Shown piece by piece: positions 51,399 to 60,544 of a DNA stretch of 64,000 nucleotides. The notes beneath the pieces are model-generated. The model was not told where the DNA came from. It saw nothing but the letters and a program-made list of their open reading frames with translations, and searched no databases. Position 1 is the first letter of the stretch; every line of letters begins with the position of its first letter. The stretch comes from Pigmentiphaga sp. NML030171 (GTDB lineage: Bacteria; Pseudomonadota; Gammaproteobacteria; Burkholderiales; Burkholderiaceae_B): contig NZ_NINX01000035.1 of assembly GCF_002188635.1 (NCBI RefSeq), forward strand, positions 248,001 to 312,000, read 5' to 3'. Both the position numbers and the translations under genes were made by a program.

Positions 51399-53771
51399 AT
51401 GGGGGAAAGCAAGGTCGACGGTGGCTACGCCCATATCGGGCGGCCGCTGGTCCGGGTGGAGGACGCCCGCCACCTAGCCGGCGGCGGCGCCTTCGTGGCG
51501 GACATCCAGGCGCCGGGATGCCTGGAAGTGGCGTTCTGCCGCAGCCTGGTGGCCCATGGCCGCCTGAAGGGCGTGACACTGCCGCCGGAACTGCCGGCCG
51601 GCACGTTCTGGACCGCGGCCGACATCGCCGGCCTGGCCTTGCCCATCTACTGCGCGTTGCTGCGCCCGGAGTTCAACGGCGCGCCGTATCCGCTGCTGGC
51701 CGACGGCAAGGTGCGTTTCGCCGGCGAGCCCGTGGTCCTGGCGCTGGGCGCGACCCGGGCCGAGGCCGAGGAACGCGCCGAGCAGGTGCAACTGGACATC
51801 GAGCCGCTGGCCGCGGTGGTCGATGCCTGGGACGAGGTCGAACATCCGGGCGTGCCGCTGCACGACCACCTGGACTCCAACCTGGTCATGCGCATCGGCC
51901 GCGCGCTGGGCGATGCGCAGGCCATCATCGACGACCCCGCCGCGCGAGGCCTGCGCCAGGTCACGCGCCGCCTGTCCATGGGGCGGGTGCTGGCCAGCCC
52001 GCTGGAATGCCGGGGCTGCCTGGCCTATCCGGATCCGGCCGGCGGCGTGGTCGTGCACGTGTCCAGCCAACGCCCGCACTTGATCCGCACCTTCCTGGCC
52101 GAACAGATTCCGGGCCTGACCGAAGCCGACATCCGCGTGGTCGTGCCGGACGTGGGCGGCGGCTTCGGCTCCAAGAGCAATCTGTATCCCGAGGAAGTCC
52201 TGGTGACGGCGCTGGCCTGGAAGCTGCGGCGGCCGGTGCGCTGGATCGAGGACCGCTACGAGCATTTCGTCGCCAGCAACCACAGCCGCCAGCACGAGCA
52301 GCGCATCACCGCCTATTTCGACGACACGGGCAGGATCCACGCGCTGGACGCGCTGGTGGTGGTGGATGCCGGCGCCTATTCGGCCAAGACCTCCACCGGC
52401 GCGATCGAGGCCAACATGGCCACCAACGTCATGCTCGGGCCCTACGACATCCGCAACTATCGTTTCGAGGCCGTCAGCATCCATACCAACAAGAGCCCCC
52501 TGGGGCCTTATCGCGGCGTGGGCCGGCCGGGCGGCTGCTTCGCGATGGAGCGCATCATCGAGGAGGTTGCCCGCGAACTGGGCGCCGACCCGCTGGACGT
52601 GCGCCGGGCCAACCTGATCTCGCCGGCGCAGATGCCCTACGTGTCGGCCACCGGGCTGGCCTACGACTCGGGCAACTACCGAGAGGTCGTCGATGCCGCC
52701 GGGCGCTTCGTGGCCGAGAACTGGTCCGCCGCACGGCAGGCCGATGACGGCGGCCGGGTGGGCGTGGGCTATGCGATGCTGGTCGAGCAGGCCGCGCACG
52801 GCGCCGAGGAATGGCGCCGCCGGGGCTCGCCGCTGATCTACGGCCACGAGTCGGCGCGGGCCACGCTGAACATGGACGGCACGCTGGTCATCGAGGTCGG
52901 CACGCTGTCGCACGGGCAGGGGCATTTCACCAGCCTGGCGCAGATCGCGGCCGAGATCACCACGCTGCCGGTCTCGGCGATACGCATACGCCAGGGCGAT
53001 ACGTCGGCGGCGCCCTACGGTCTGGGCTCGGTCGCCTCGCGGTCCATCGTGATGGCGGGCGGGGCGGTGGCCATGGCCTGCCGCGACATCGTCGGCAAGG
53101 CGCGCGCCATCCACGCCGTGCTGCACGAGACGGACGACGCGCAGATCGAGGTGCGCGACGGCGCCTGCGTTTCGCCGCAAGGCACGACGTCCTTCGGAGA
53201 TCTGGCGCGCGTCGCCTACGTGGGCGTGAGCAAGCTGCCGCGCTCCATTTCCCCCGGCTTCTCGTTCCAGGCCGATTATCGGCCCAGCGTTGAGACCGGA
53301 ACGTTTTCCTACACGCTGCACGCCGCGCGCGTCAGCGTCGACCCGGACACCGGTTTCGTCAGGATCCTGGACTACCTGGTGGTGGAAGACTGCGGCACGG
53401 TCGTCAATCCCCTGATCCTGGACGGCCAGATACGCGGCGGCGTCGCGCAAGGCATCGGCCAGGCCCTGTATGAAGAAATGATCTATGACAGCAACGGCCA
53501 GCCGCAGACCGTGACCTTCGGCGACTACGCCGTGCCCAGCGCGGTCGAGGTCCCGCCCATCTCCATCCTGCACTTCAGCACGCCGTCGCCCCATTCCGAG
53601 TTCGGCATGAAGGGCATGGGAGAAGGGGGGGCCGTGGCGCCGCCGGCGGCCATCGCCAATGCCGTGCGCGACGCGCTGGCGGACCTGGGCGTGGACGTGT
53701 GCCGCACGCCCATCACGCCCGACTACCTGCTGCGCCAACTGCACGAAGCCGGGCGGGGAGGCACGCGATGA
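51399..53771 (+). CDS. Molybdenum hydroxylase large subunit (xanthine dehydrogenase family)
   Basis: The 790-residue subunit carries the molybdopterin domain of xanthine dehydrogenase/CO dehydrogenase-type enzymes. It contains the FAD/Mo-contact segments DVGGGFGSKSNLYPEEVLV, GPYRGVGRPGGCFAMERII, SHGQGHFTSLAQIAAE and the catalytic glutamate in GMKGMGEGGAVAPPAAIANA (about residue 741). It would hydroxylate an aromatic or N-heterocyclic carbon with water as oxygen source. The FAD and 2Fe-2S subunits follow with 4-base overlaps. Confidence 0.94.
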   Translation: MGESKVDGGYAHIGRPLVRVEDARHLAGGGAFVADIQAPGCLEVAFCRSLVAHGRLKGVTLPPELPAGTFWTAADIAGLALPIYCALLRPEFNGAPYPLLADGKVRFAGEPVVLALGATRAEAEERAEQVQLDIEPLAAVVDAWDEVEHPGVPLHDHLDSNLVMRIGRALGDAQAIIDDPAARGLRQVTRRLSMGRVLASPLECRGCLAYPDPAGGVVVHVSSQRPHLIRTFLAEQIPGLTEADIRVVVPDVGGGFGSKSNLYPEEVLVTALAWKLRRPVRWIEDRYEHFVASNHSRQHEQRITAYFDDTGRIHALDALVVVDAGAYSAKTSTGAIEANMATNVMLGPYDIRNYRFEAVSIHTNKSPLGPYRGVGRPGGCFAMERIIEEVARELGADPLDVRRANLISPAQMPYVSATGLAYDSGNYREVVDAAGRFVAENWSAARQADDGGRVGVGYAMLVEQAAHGAEEWRRRGSPLIYGHESARATLNMDGTLVIEVGTLSHGQGHFTSLAQIAAEITTLPVSAIRIRQGDTSAAPYGLGSVASRSIVMAGGAVAMACRDIVGKARAIHAVLHETDDAQIEVRDGACVSPQGTTSFGDLARVAYVGVSKLPRSISPGFSFQADYRPSVETGTFSYTLHAARVSVDPDTGFVRILDYLVVEDCGTVVNPLILDGQIRGGVAQGIGQALYEEMIYDSNGQPQTVTFGDYAVPSAVEVPPISILHFSTPSPHSEFGMKGMGEGGAVAPPAAIANAVRDALADLGVDVCRTPITPDYLLRQLHEAGRGGTR

Positions 53772-54616
53772 AGCTGCCGCCTTTCGCGCTGCATGTGCCG
53801 CGCACGCTGGACGAAGCGCTGGCGCTGCGCGCCGCCCTGGGCAGCGATGCCAAGGTCCTGGCCGGCGGGCAGAGCCTGCTGCCCATGATGCGCTACCGCA
53901 TGCTGCGCCCCTACGCGCTGATCGACATCACCCGGGTGGCGTCGCTGGCGAACCTGGACACCGCGCCGGCCGTGCGCATGGGCGCGGCCGTCACCCATGC
54001 CGACGTCGAACGGTGTACGCAGGCCGGGGCGCTGTTCGACCTGCTGCGCGCGCATGCCGCCGAGATCGCCTTCCTGCCGGTGCGTGGCCGGGGCACCGTG
54101 GTCGGCAGCCTGGTCCACGCCGATCCGGCGGGGGACTGGCCGCTGCTGCTGACCGCGCTCGATGCCTCGGTGGAACTGGCCAGCCTGCGGGGGCGGCGTG
54201 TCGTCGCCCTGCGCGATTTCATCCGCGGCGCCATGGACAGCGACGTGCAGGTGGACGAGATCGCGCTGGCGGCCACGCTGCCCGAGCGGGCATCGGGCCT
54301 GGTCCGATGGGGCCGGTGCAAGCTCATGCACCGGGCGGGCGAATTCGCCTCGGCCAGCGCACTGGCCCTGCAAGGCGCCGATGGCCAGTGGGCATGCTGG
54401 CTGGGCGCGATCGATCCTGGTCCGCTGGCCCTGCCGGCCACGGCGGCGCGCCTGGCGGCAGCCGGAGGCCCGACACCCGCCAGGCGCGACGTCGCGGCCT
54501 CGGCCCTGGACGAAATCCTGGCCGCCCGGCCGCACATCGATCCGCTGGCGGCATCCCGTCACGCGCAGGCGATGGCCCGGGCGGTCGAACAGGCATGGCA
54601 AGGAGTCGCCGCATGA
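53768..54616 (+). CDS. Molybdenum hydroxylase FAD-binding subunit (CoxM-like)
   Basis: The 282-residue subunit matches the FAD-binding medium subunit of Mo hydroxylases. The FAD loop LAGGQSLLPMMRYRMLRP follows the N-terminal segment, and PVRGRGTVVGSLVHADPAGD precedes the second half of the FAD site. It passes electrons between FAD and the 2Fe-2S subunit. It overlaps both neighbouring genes by 4 bases. Confidence 0.93.
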   Translation: MKLPPFALHVPRTLDEALALRAALGSDAKVLAGGQSLLPMMRYRMLRPYALIDITRVASLANLDTAPAVRMGAAVTHADVERCTQAGALFDLLRAHAAEIAFLPVRGRGTVVGSLVHADPAGDWPLLLTALDASVELASLRGRRVVALRDFIRGAMDSDVQVDEIALAATLPERASGLVRWGRCKLMHRAGEFASASALALQGADGQWACWLGAIDPGPLALPATAARLAAAGGPTPARRDVAASALDEILAARPHIDPLAASRHAQAMARAVEQAWQGVAA

Positions 54617-55092
54617 AGATCACATTGACCGTGAACGGCCGCGAAACCGGACTCGACGTCGAACCCTCCGCGATACTGGCCGACGTGCTGCGCGAGCAGT
54701 GCCGGCAGACCTCCGTGCACCTGGGCTGCGAGCATGGCGTGTGCGGCGCCTGCAACGTCATCGTCGATGGCCAGGTGGTGCGTGCCTGCCTGACGCTGGC
54801 GGGTTCGGTGGACGGCTGCTCGGTGACCACGCTGGAAGGCCTGTGCGATGCCACGGCCGACCGGCTGCGCCGGGCCTTCGGCGAACACCACGCCCTGCAA
54901 TGCGGCTTCTGCACGCCGGGCATGGTCGTGAGCGGATACGACATCGTGCGCCGTGGCCAGTTGCGCGACGAACCGGCGATCCGCCAGTGCCTGTCCGGCA
55001 ACATCTGCCGCTGCACGGGCTACCACGGCATCGTCGCGGCCGTCGTCGAAGTCGCCAACGAAGAACGACCCATCACCGAGGTGCAAGCGTGA
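54613..55092 (+). CDS. Molybdenum hydroxylase [2Fe-2S] subunit
   Basis: The 159-residue subunit has the two cluster motifs: the plant-type site CEHGVCGACNV with a fourth Cys in VRACLTLAG, and the second site CGFCTPGM...CLSGNICRCTGYHGI. It lacks extra domains. It completes an LMS (large, medium, small) Mo hydroxylase of the CoxLMS layout with gene order L-M-S. The GTG of the dioxygenase gene overlaps its TGA. Confidence 0.95.
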   Translation: MKITLTVNGRETGLDVEPSAILADVLREQCRQTSVHLGCEHGVCGACNVIVDGQVVRACLTLAGSVDGCSVTTLEGLCDATADRLRRAFGEHHALQCGFCTPGMVVSGYDIVRRGQLRDEPAIRQCLSGNICRCTGYHGIVAAVVEVANEERPITEVQA

Positions 55093-56183
55093 AATCCTTC
55101 AATCCCTACGGCATCGTCGGCGCGGCCATCGTGCCGCACGCGCCGCAATTCCTGTCCCTGCCCGAGACCGAGGACCTTGAACAGGTCGCCCGCGTGCGCC
55201 GCTCGCTGGAAACCATAGGCGAGCGGCTGCGGGCGCTCGCGCCCGATTGCATCGTCATGGTGTCCAACGACCATGGCGACCACTTCGTCACCCATGGCGT
55301 GCCGCCGTTCTGCGTGCACGTGGCCGACCAGGCCGACGGCATGCACAAGCATCGCGGCATGTGGGCCATCGACGGCGCCACCGGCTACGCCCTGGTCCCC
55401 GAAATGGAGCGGGCCGGCTTCGACCTGGCCTTCACCATGAACGCCAAGCTGCAGACGGCCTTCACCATACCCTACGAGTTCATGGGCTTCGGGCGCGACG
55501 TGCCGCTGGTGGCCCTGTTCGTCAACGCCTACGTGCCGCCCCAGCCCAGCGGGCGCCGCTGCTACGCCTTCGGCGCCGCCCTGCAGACCGCCTTGCAGCG
55601 CCTGGGCAAGCGGGCGCTGCTGATCGCCAGCGGCGGACTGTCCCACTATCCGGGCACGGTGCACTATCCGCATCCCGACCTGGAGACGGACCAGCGCATC
55701 TTCGCCGAAATCCAGGCGGGACATCTGACGCACCTGCTCAGCTACGACGACTGGGAGCTGGACCGCACCGGCAACGTCGAGCTGCGCGCGCCGCTGATCC
55801 TGGCCGGGGCGCTGGGCGAGAACCGGCCGCCGTTCACGGCGCTGCTGGAGCCGTCGTGGCACCACATCTATGCCTCGGCCGGCTGGGACCTGACCGAGCC
55901 GGCGCCGGCGCGCGATCCGCTGCGCTATCCGGCCATGCCGCCGGAACGGGCCAGGCTGGCCGAGGCGGTGCTGGCCCTGCGCACGCGGGCCGAGGCGGCG
56001 GAACGCTTCCTGGACGACCCCGCGGCCTTCTGCCGGCCCTTCCTCCTGGCGGACGACGAACGCCAGGCGCTGTGCGCCATGCAATGGGATGTCCTGCGGG
56101 ACCGCTTCGGCATCCACGCCTTGCTGACCTCCGGCGCGGCCATGCAGATCGGCCTGGCCGCCAAGCGCCGACAGGCCGGATAG
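55089..56183 (+). CDS. LigB-LigA fused extradiol ring-cleavage dioxygenase
   Basis: The 364-residue protein has an N-terminal class III extradiol (LigB) domain: IVPHAPQFLSLPETEDLE, MVSNDHGDHFVTHGVPPFC and ASGGLSHYPGTVHYPHPDL provide the iron-ligand histidines and catalytic base. The C-terminal 70 residues (ERFLDDPAAFCRPFLLADDE to FGIHALLTSGA) resemble LigA, the alpha subunit of protocatechuate 4,5-dioxygenase. This makes it a single-chain enzyme of the type seen in gallate dioxygenases. The start is GTG overlapping the previous stop. The exact substrate, a dihydroxyaromatic or aminophenol, is unknown. Confidence 0.85.
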   Translation: MKSFNPYGIVGAAIVPHAPQFLSLPETEDLEQVARVRRSLETIGERLRALAPDCIVMVSNDHGDHFVTHGVPPFCVHVADQADGMHKHRGMWAIDGATGYALVPEMERAGFDLAFTMNAKLQTAFTIPYEFMGFGRDVPLVALFVNAYVPPQPSGRRCYAFGAALQTALQRLGKRALLIASGGLSHYPGTVHYPHPDLETDQRIFAEIQAGHLTHLLSYDDWELDRTGNVELRAPLILAGALGENRPPFTALLEPSWHHIYASAGWDLTEPAPARDPLRYPAMPPERARLAEAVLALRTRAEAAERFLDDPAAFCRPFLLADDERQALCAMQWDVLRDRFGIHALLTSGAAMQIGLAAKRRQAG

Positions 56184-56220
56184 AGATTCTTCGCTTCAAC
56201 ATTTTCTTCGGGTATCGGGT

Positions 56221-57372
56221 ATGAAACGCAAAGTAGAAATCGCCGGGGGCGGCATCGCCGGCCTGAGCGCCGGCGCGCTGTTCGCGCGCCGCGGCTGGGA
56301 AGTCAACGTCCACGAGCAGGGATCCGAGATCCGCGAAGTGGGGGCGGGCATCTATATCAAGAACAACAGCCTGGAGGTGCTGGAGAAGCTGGGCGTGCTG
56401 GACCGCATCCGCGGCCAGGGCACGGTACTCGAGCGGGCGCAGATCCAGTTCGCCGACGGCACGGTCAAGCAGGAGCGGCCGTTGCGGGACAAGTCCCGCG
56501 TCCATACCTTCGCCCGGCAGGTGCTGATCGAGGGACTGCGCGACGCCGCGCTCGAGGCCGGCGTGAACATCGTGACCGGCTCGCGGGTAACCGGCGCGCT
56601 GCCCGGCAAGGGCCTGCTGACCGCCGACGGCGGGCTGCACGAGGCCGACCTGGTCATCGCGGCCGACGGCGTGCATTCGGCGGTGCGCAATTCGCTGAAG
56701 ATGGGCGGGGGCTTCACCGAGCTGCCGACCATCATCAACCGCTATCTGATCGAAGGCCGCGCCTTCACGCCCCAGCCCAAGACCGTGGAGCACTGGTCGG
56801 GCAACCGGCGCATAGGCGTGACGCCCTCGGGACCGGACCATACCTACGTCTACATGGTCGCCCCGGCCTGGGACGCCACGGCGGCGCGCTTTCCCATCGA
56901 CGTCGGGGACTGGAGCCGGCGCTTTCCCAGGATCGCCGACCTGATGCCCGTGCTGCACCGGGCCGAGGGCACGCAATACCATTACGGCCTGGTCAAGTGT
57001 CCGAGGTGGAGCGCCGGCAACATCGCCATCCTGGGCGACGCCGCCCATGGCCTGCCGCCGACGCTGGGGCAGGGGGCGGGCCTGACGCTGATGAACGCCT
57101 ACGCGCTGGCGCACCTGGTGGCCGACGCCGACGACGTCGCCGCCGCGGTGTCGGCCTGGGAGCAGCGCGTGCGCTTCATCAGCGATCGCACGCAGGCCTG
57201 GGCCGTGCGCTACGATTGGTTCACGCGCCAGTGGCCGACCTCGCTGGATTTCGCGCGGCCGCTGGTGGCCTGGAGCTTCGGCCAGTTCAAGTGCCTGAAC
57301 GAACGCATGCGCGTGGCCGATCGCGGCCTGGCGCAGGCCGGCATAGACATGATGGGGGAAGCACGGCCATGA
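56221..57372 (+). CDS. FAD-dependent aromatic monooxygenase
   Basis: The 383-residue flavoprotein hydroxylase of the salicylate/6-hydroxynicotinate type shows the nucleotide-binding GGGIAGLSAGALFARRGW at the N-terminus, DLVIAADGVHSAVR (DG motif) and ILGDAAHGLPPTLGQGAGL (GD motif, about 273). It probably hydroxylates or decarboxylates the ring before cleavage by the neighbouring dioxygenase. The CoxG gene overlaps its stop by 4 bases. Confidence 0.93.
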   Translation: MKRKVEIAGGGIAGLSAGALFARRGWEVNVHEQGSEIREVGAGIYIKNNSLEVLEKLGVLDRIRGQGTVLERAQIQFADGTVKQERPLRDKSRVHTFARQVLIEGLRDAALEAGVNIVTGSRVTGALPGKGLLTADGGLHEADLVIAADGVHSAVRNSLKMGGGFTELPTIINRYLIEGRAFTPQPKTVEHWSGNRRIGVTPSGPDHTYVYMVAPAWDATAARFPIDVGDWSRRFPRIADLMPVLHRAEGTQYHYGLVKCPRWSAGNIAILGDAAHGLPPTLGQGAGLTLMNAYALAHLVADADDVAAAVSAWEQRVRFISDRTQAWAVRYDWFTRQWPTSLDFARPLVAWSFGQFKCLNERMRVADRGLAQAGIDMMGEARP

Positions 57373-57977
57373 TCATAGACGGCACCAAGACGCTGGCGGC
57401 GCCGCGCGCCCGGGTCTGGGAGGCGCTGGACGACCTGGACTTCCTGCGCCGGACGATTCCCGACTGCCGCGCCATCAGCCGCACCGACGACGGCGGCTAC
57501 CGGGCCACGATCTCGGCGGGCGTGGGGCCCATACGCGCCAACTTCGAGGTGGCCTTCGCCCGCGCGGTGCAGGCGCAGCAGGAGCGCTTCACGCTGACGG
57601 GCCAGGGCTCGGCCGGCGTGGCCGGCGCCGCCGCCGGCAGCGTGGCCGTGACGCTGGAGGACATCGCCGGCGGTACCTTGCTGGCCTATCGCGCCGAGAC
57701 CGAGGTGACCGGCAAGGTCGCCCAGCTGGGCGCGCGGATGATAGACGGCGCCGCACGCAAGTTCTCGGAGCAGTTCTTCGCGAACGTGCAGCGCGAATTG
57801 TCGGGCGGCGGGGCGCGGACGGCCGCGCCGGCAACCGGGGTCGCGGCCAGCGTCCATGCCGCGCCCGCGCCAGCCGCCGCTTCGCCGGCAGCGGGACGCT
57901 GGCAAGGCTGGTGGCTGCCCATCGCCTGCGGGGTGGGTTGCTTCGTCGGCACCTTCTGCGCCAACCTGCTGCGGTGA
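57369..57977 (+). CDS. CoxG-like SRPBCC protein with C-terminal membrane anchor
   Basis: The 202-residue protein has an SRPBCC/CoxG fold (about residues 1-145: LAAPRARVWEALDDLDFLRR, IPDCRAISRTDDGGYRATIS, FTLTGQGSAGVAGAAAGSVA) and a terminal hydrophobic helix (about 181-200). CoxG recruits CO dehydrogenase to the membrane in carboxydotrophs; here it could tether the Mo hydroxylase to respiratory electron transfer. An Ala/Pro-rich linker (about 145-178) separates fold and anchor. Confidence 0.88.
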   Translation: MIIDGTKTLAAPRARVWEALDDLDFLRRTIPDCRAISRTDDGGYRATISAGVGPIRANFEVAFARAVQAQQERFTLTGQGSAGVAGAAAGSVAVTLEDIAGGTLLAYRAETEVTGKVAQLGARMIDGAARKFSEQFFANVQRELSGGGARTAAPATGVAASVHAAPAPAAASPAAGRWQGWWLPIACGVGCFVGTFCANLLR

Positions 57978-57981
57978 CCGG

Positions 57982-59526
57982 ATGACCAGGCCCGTTCCCC
58001 GTGCGGCCGTGTTCGGCCGGCGCCGCGCCATCGTCACCGGCCATCACCTGGCCAGCCAGAGCGCGCTGGATACCTTGCAGGCAGGCGGCTCGCTGGTCGA
58101 TGCCATGATCTCGGCATCGGCCGTCCTGGCCGTCGCCTTGCCACATGCGACCTCGCTGGGCGGCTGCGGCATGATGCTGTATCACGACGCGGCCTCGGGC
58201 ACGGTCCAGGCCCTGAACGGCACGGGCCGGGCGCCCGGACTGGCCAGTCCGGGTGTCTTCGCCGACGGCGTCATCGGTCCGCGCGGACCATCGACCTGGG
58301 TGGCGCCCGGACTCGTGCGCCTGTGGGACGAGGCGCACCGGCGCCATGGGCGATTGCCCTGGGCCTCGCTGCTGGCGGACGCCGTGCGCCACGCCGCGGA
58401 CGGCATCGGGTGCTCCAGCGAGATTCATCGCAACCTCAGGAGCGCCAGGCCGGCCGTGGTCCGCCAGCCCGGCTTCGGCTCCCTGTTCGTGCCCGACGGC
58501 CGGCCGCTGGCGCCAGGGGACCTCCTGCGCCAGCCCGCCCTGGCCGATACCTTGAAACGCATCGCGCGCGATGGCGCCGACGCTTTCTACCAGGGACCCA
58601 TCGCCCGCAGCCTGGACGCCTTTTCGCGCGCGCAAGGAGGCCTGCTGCGCATGGATGACATGCTGGCGCAGCGGGCCGGCTGGGCGCCACCGGTCAGCCT
58701 GTCCGTGCGGGACAGGCACATCCATGTCATGCCGCCGAATTCCCTGGGGGTGTTGATGCTGGCCCAGCTCGATGCGCTGGCGCCGTACCTGGACGAGCCC
58801 GAAGGCCAGCGCGCCTATGCGCAGATCCAGATCGCGCGGCTATGCCTGGAAACCTTCCAGCGCAAGGTGGCCGACCCGGCCGCGCCGTGGCCCGCCACCC
58901 TGGACCCTGGGCAGGTCGCGCGGCGCCTGGCCAGCGTGGCGGGCGGGACGCCATCGGGCGCGCGCGATCCCGGCGACACCGCCGGCATCGTGCTGGCGGA
59001 CGGGCAGGGCAACGCGCTGGCCATGCTGCAAAGCGTGTTCCAGCCCTTCGGCAGCGGCTGCGTGGATCCGGAAACGGGCATCCTGTTGAATAACCGCCTG
59101 ATCGAATTCGATCTCGATCCGGCCAGCCCCAACGTGCTGGGCCCGGGCAAGCGGCCGGTCCATACGCTGAACCCCTACATCGTGATGGAAGGCGGCAGGC
59201 CGGCCATGCTGGGCGTGTCGCCGGGCGGCGTGAGCCAGACCACGACCGGCGTGCAGGTCATCGCCCATGCCTGCTTCGAGAACCTGCCGCTGGCCCAGGT
59301 CATCGATGCGCCGCGCTGGAGCATCACGCGCGGCGGCGACATCCTGCTCGAACCCGGTTTCGAGCCGGGCGTGGCGCAGCGGCTGCGCGAGGCCGGCGTG
59401 CCGGTGGAAGAGGATTCCCTGCACGAGTTCTACTTCGGGTCGGCCAAGGCCATCCGCATGCGCCACGATGGAACACTGGAGGCGGCGGCCGACCTGCGCC
59501 GCCAGGCCTGCGCGCTGGCGGAGTGA
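57982..59526 (+). CDS. Gamma-glutamyltransferase family (Ntn hydrolase) protein
   Basis: The 514-residue protein belongs to the gamma-glutamyltransferase superfamily, whose precursor is cleaved to expose a nucleophilic threonine. It has the N-terminal LDTLQAGGSLVDAMISASAV segment, GCGMMLYHDAASGT, and the processing site DPGDTAGIVLADGQGNALAM (Thr333), then GSGCVDPETGILLNNRLIEF and PGKRPVHTLNPYIVMEGG. No signal peptide is evident, unlike classical periplasmic enzymes. In this cluster it could hydrolyse an amide or gamma-glutamyl derivative of the aromatic substrate; this is inference. Confidence 0.9.
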   Translation: MTRPVPRAAVFGRRRAIVTGHHLASQSALDTLQAGGSLVDAMISASAVLAVALPHATSLGGCGMMLYHDAASGTVQALNGTGRAPGLASPGVFADGVIGPRGPSTWVAPGLVRLWDEAHRRHGRLPWASLLADAVRHAADGIGCSSEIHRNLRSARPAVVRQPGFGSLFVPDGRPLAPGDLLRQPALADTLKRIARDGADAFYQGPIARSLDAFSRAQGGLLRMDDMLAQRAGWAPPVSLSVRDRHIHVMPPNSLGVLMLAQLDALAPYLDEPEGQRAYAQIQIARLCLETFQRKVADPAAPWPATLDPGQVARRLASVAGGTPSGARDPGDTAGIVLADGQGNALAMLQSVFQPFGSGCVDPETGILLNNRLIEFDLDPASPNVLGPGKRPVHTLNPYIVMEGGRPAMLGVSPGGVSQTTTGVQVIAHACFENLPLAQVIDAPRWSITRGGDILLEPGFEPGVAQRLREAGVPVEEDSLHEFYFGSAKAIRMRHDGTLEAAADLRRQACALAE

Positions 59527-59532
59527 CAGGCC

Positions 59533-60312
59533 CTAGATTTCCAGCGTCGCCACCACCGGCGCGTGGTCCGACGGCTGTTCGTTCTTGCGGATCTCGCGCT
59601 CGATCACGCACTCGCTGCACACGGCCTTCAGGGTGTCGGACAGCAGGATGTGGTCGATGCGCAGGCCGGCATTGCGGCGGAAGCCGAGTTGCCGGTAGTC
59701 CCACCAACTGAAGGACTTGGGCGGCTGCTCGAACAGCCGGAAGGCATCGTGCAGGCCCACGTCCAGCAGCGAGCGGAACGCGGCGCGCTCGGGTTCGGAC
59801 ACCAGCACGCTGCCTTCCCACTTGACCGGATCATGCACGTCGCGATCATCCGGCGCGACGTTGTAGTCGCCCAGCACCGCCAGGCGCGGGTAGCGGGCCA
59901 GTTCCTTCTGCAGTCCTTCGCGGAAGGCGGCGAACCATTTCAGCTTGTATTCGTATTTGTCGCTTCCCACCGACTGGCCGTTGGGGCAATAGGCGCTGAC
60001 GACGCGCAGTTCGCCGGCCGGGGTATCCAGCGTGGCGGCGATGACGCGCTGCTGGGTGTCCTCGAACCCGTCGATGTTCTTGGCCACGTCCTTGACCGGC
60101 TGGCGGGTCAGGATGGCAACCCCGTTGTAGGTCTTCTGGCCGGTGAAGACGGCGTGATAGCCGATTTCCTCCAGGGCCGCGACGGGGAACTTGTCGTCGG
60201 GAAGCTTGAGCTCCTGCAGGCACAGGGCATCGACCGGATTGGCCTGCAGATAGGCGATGACCTGCGGCAGGCGCACGTTGAGGGAGTTGATGTTCCAGGT
60301 GGCGAGCTTCAT
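59533..60312 (-). CDS. xthA: Exodeoxyribonuclease III
   Basis: XthA is an AP endonuclease and 3'-5' exonuclease of base-excision repair. The 259-residue protein has the EEP-fold motifs [32 protein letters not shown] (metal Glu), [33 protein letters not shown] and the catalytic [12 protein letters not shown]. It is convergent with the GGT-like gene. The 232-base gap upstream (60313-60544) appears to hold only its promoter; I see no gene in it. Confidence 0.95.
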   Translation of the reverse strand: MKLATWNINSLNVRLPQVIAYLQANPVDALCLQELKLPDDKFPVAALEEIGYHAVFTGQKTYNGVAILTRQPVKDVAKNIDGFEDTQQRVIAATLDTPAGELRVVSAYCPNGQSVGSDKYEYKLKWFAAFREGLQKELARYPRLAVLGDYNVAPDDRDVHDPVKWEGSVLVSEPERAAFRSLLDVGLHDAFRLFEQPPKSFSWWDYRQLGFRRNAGLRIDHILLSDTLKAVCSECVIEREIRKNEQPSDHAPVVATLEI

Positions 60313-60544
60313 CGGGCGAGGCGATTTCTAGTATGGATGCGGGCTAACGGGGGATTCATCGCCCCATCCGCTGGGCTGGCTGCAAAGCCGAGGCGCGCTT
60401 GGCGGCCGGATGGATGTCCGCCGCCTTGCGCATGATAGCAGCCTCGATTCGTGCGGACCGAATCGCTCGTCTACCCCGCCCGGCCTCGACCCCGGATGCT
60501 CCCGGCCTCGACCCGGCAGCCGGCGGACCCATGGCCGGGAACGT

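Noticed and set aside
51474-53744. Long minus-strand open frame opposite the Mo hydroxylase large subunit
   Set aside because: Low-complexity His/Gly/Asp/Arg content with no motif; a shadow of the plus-strand gene.
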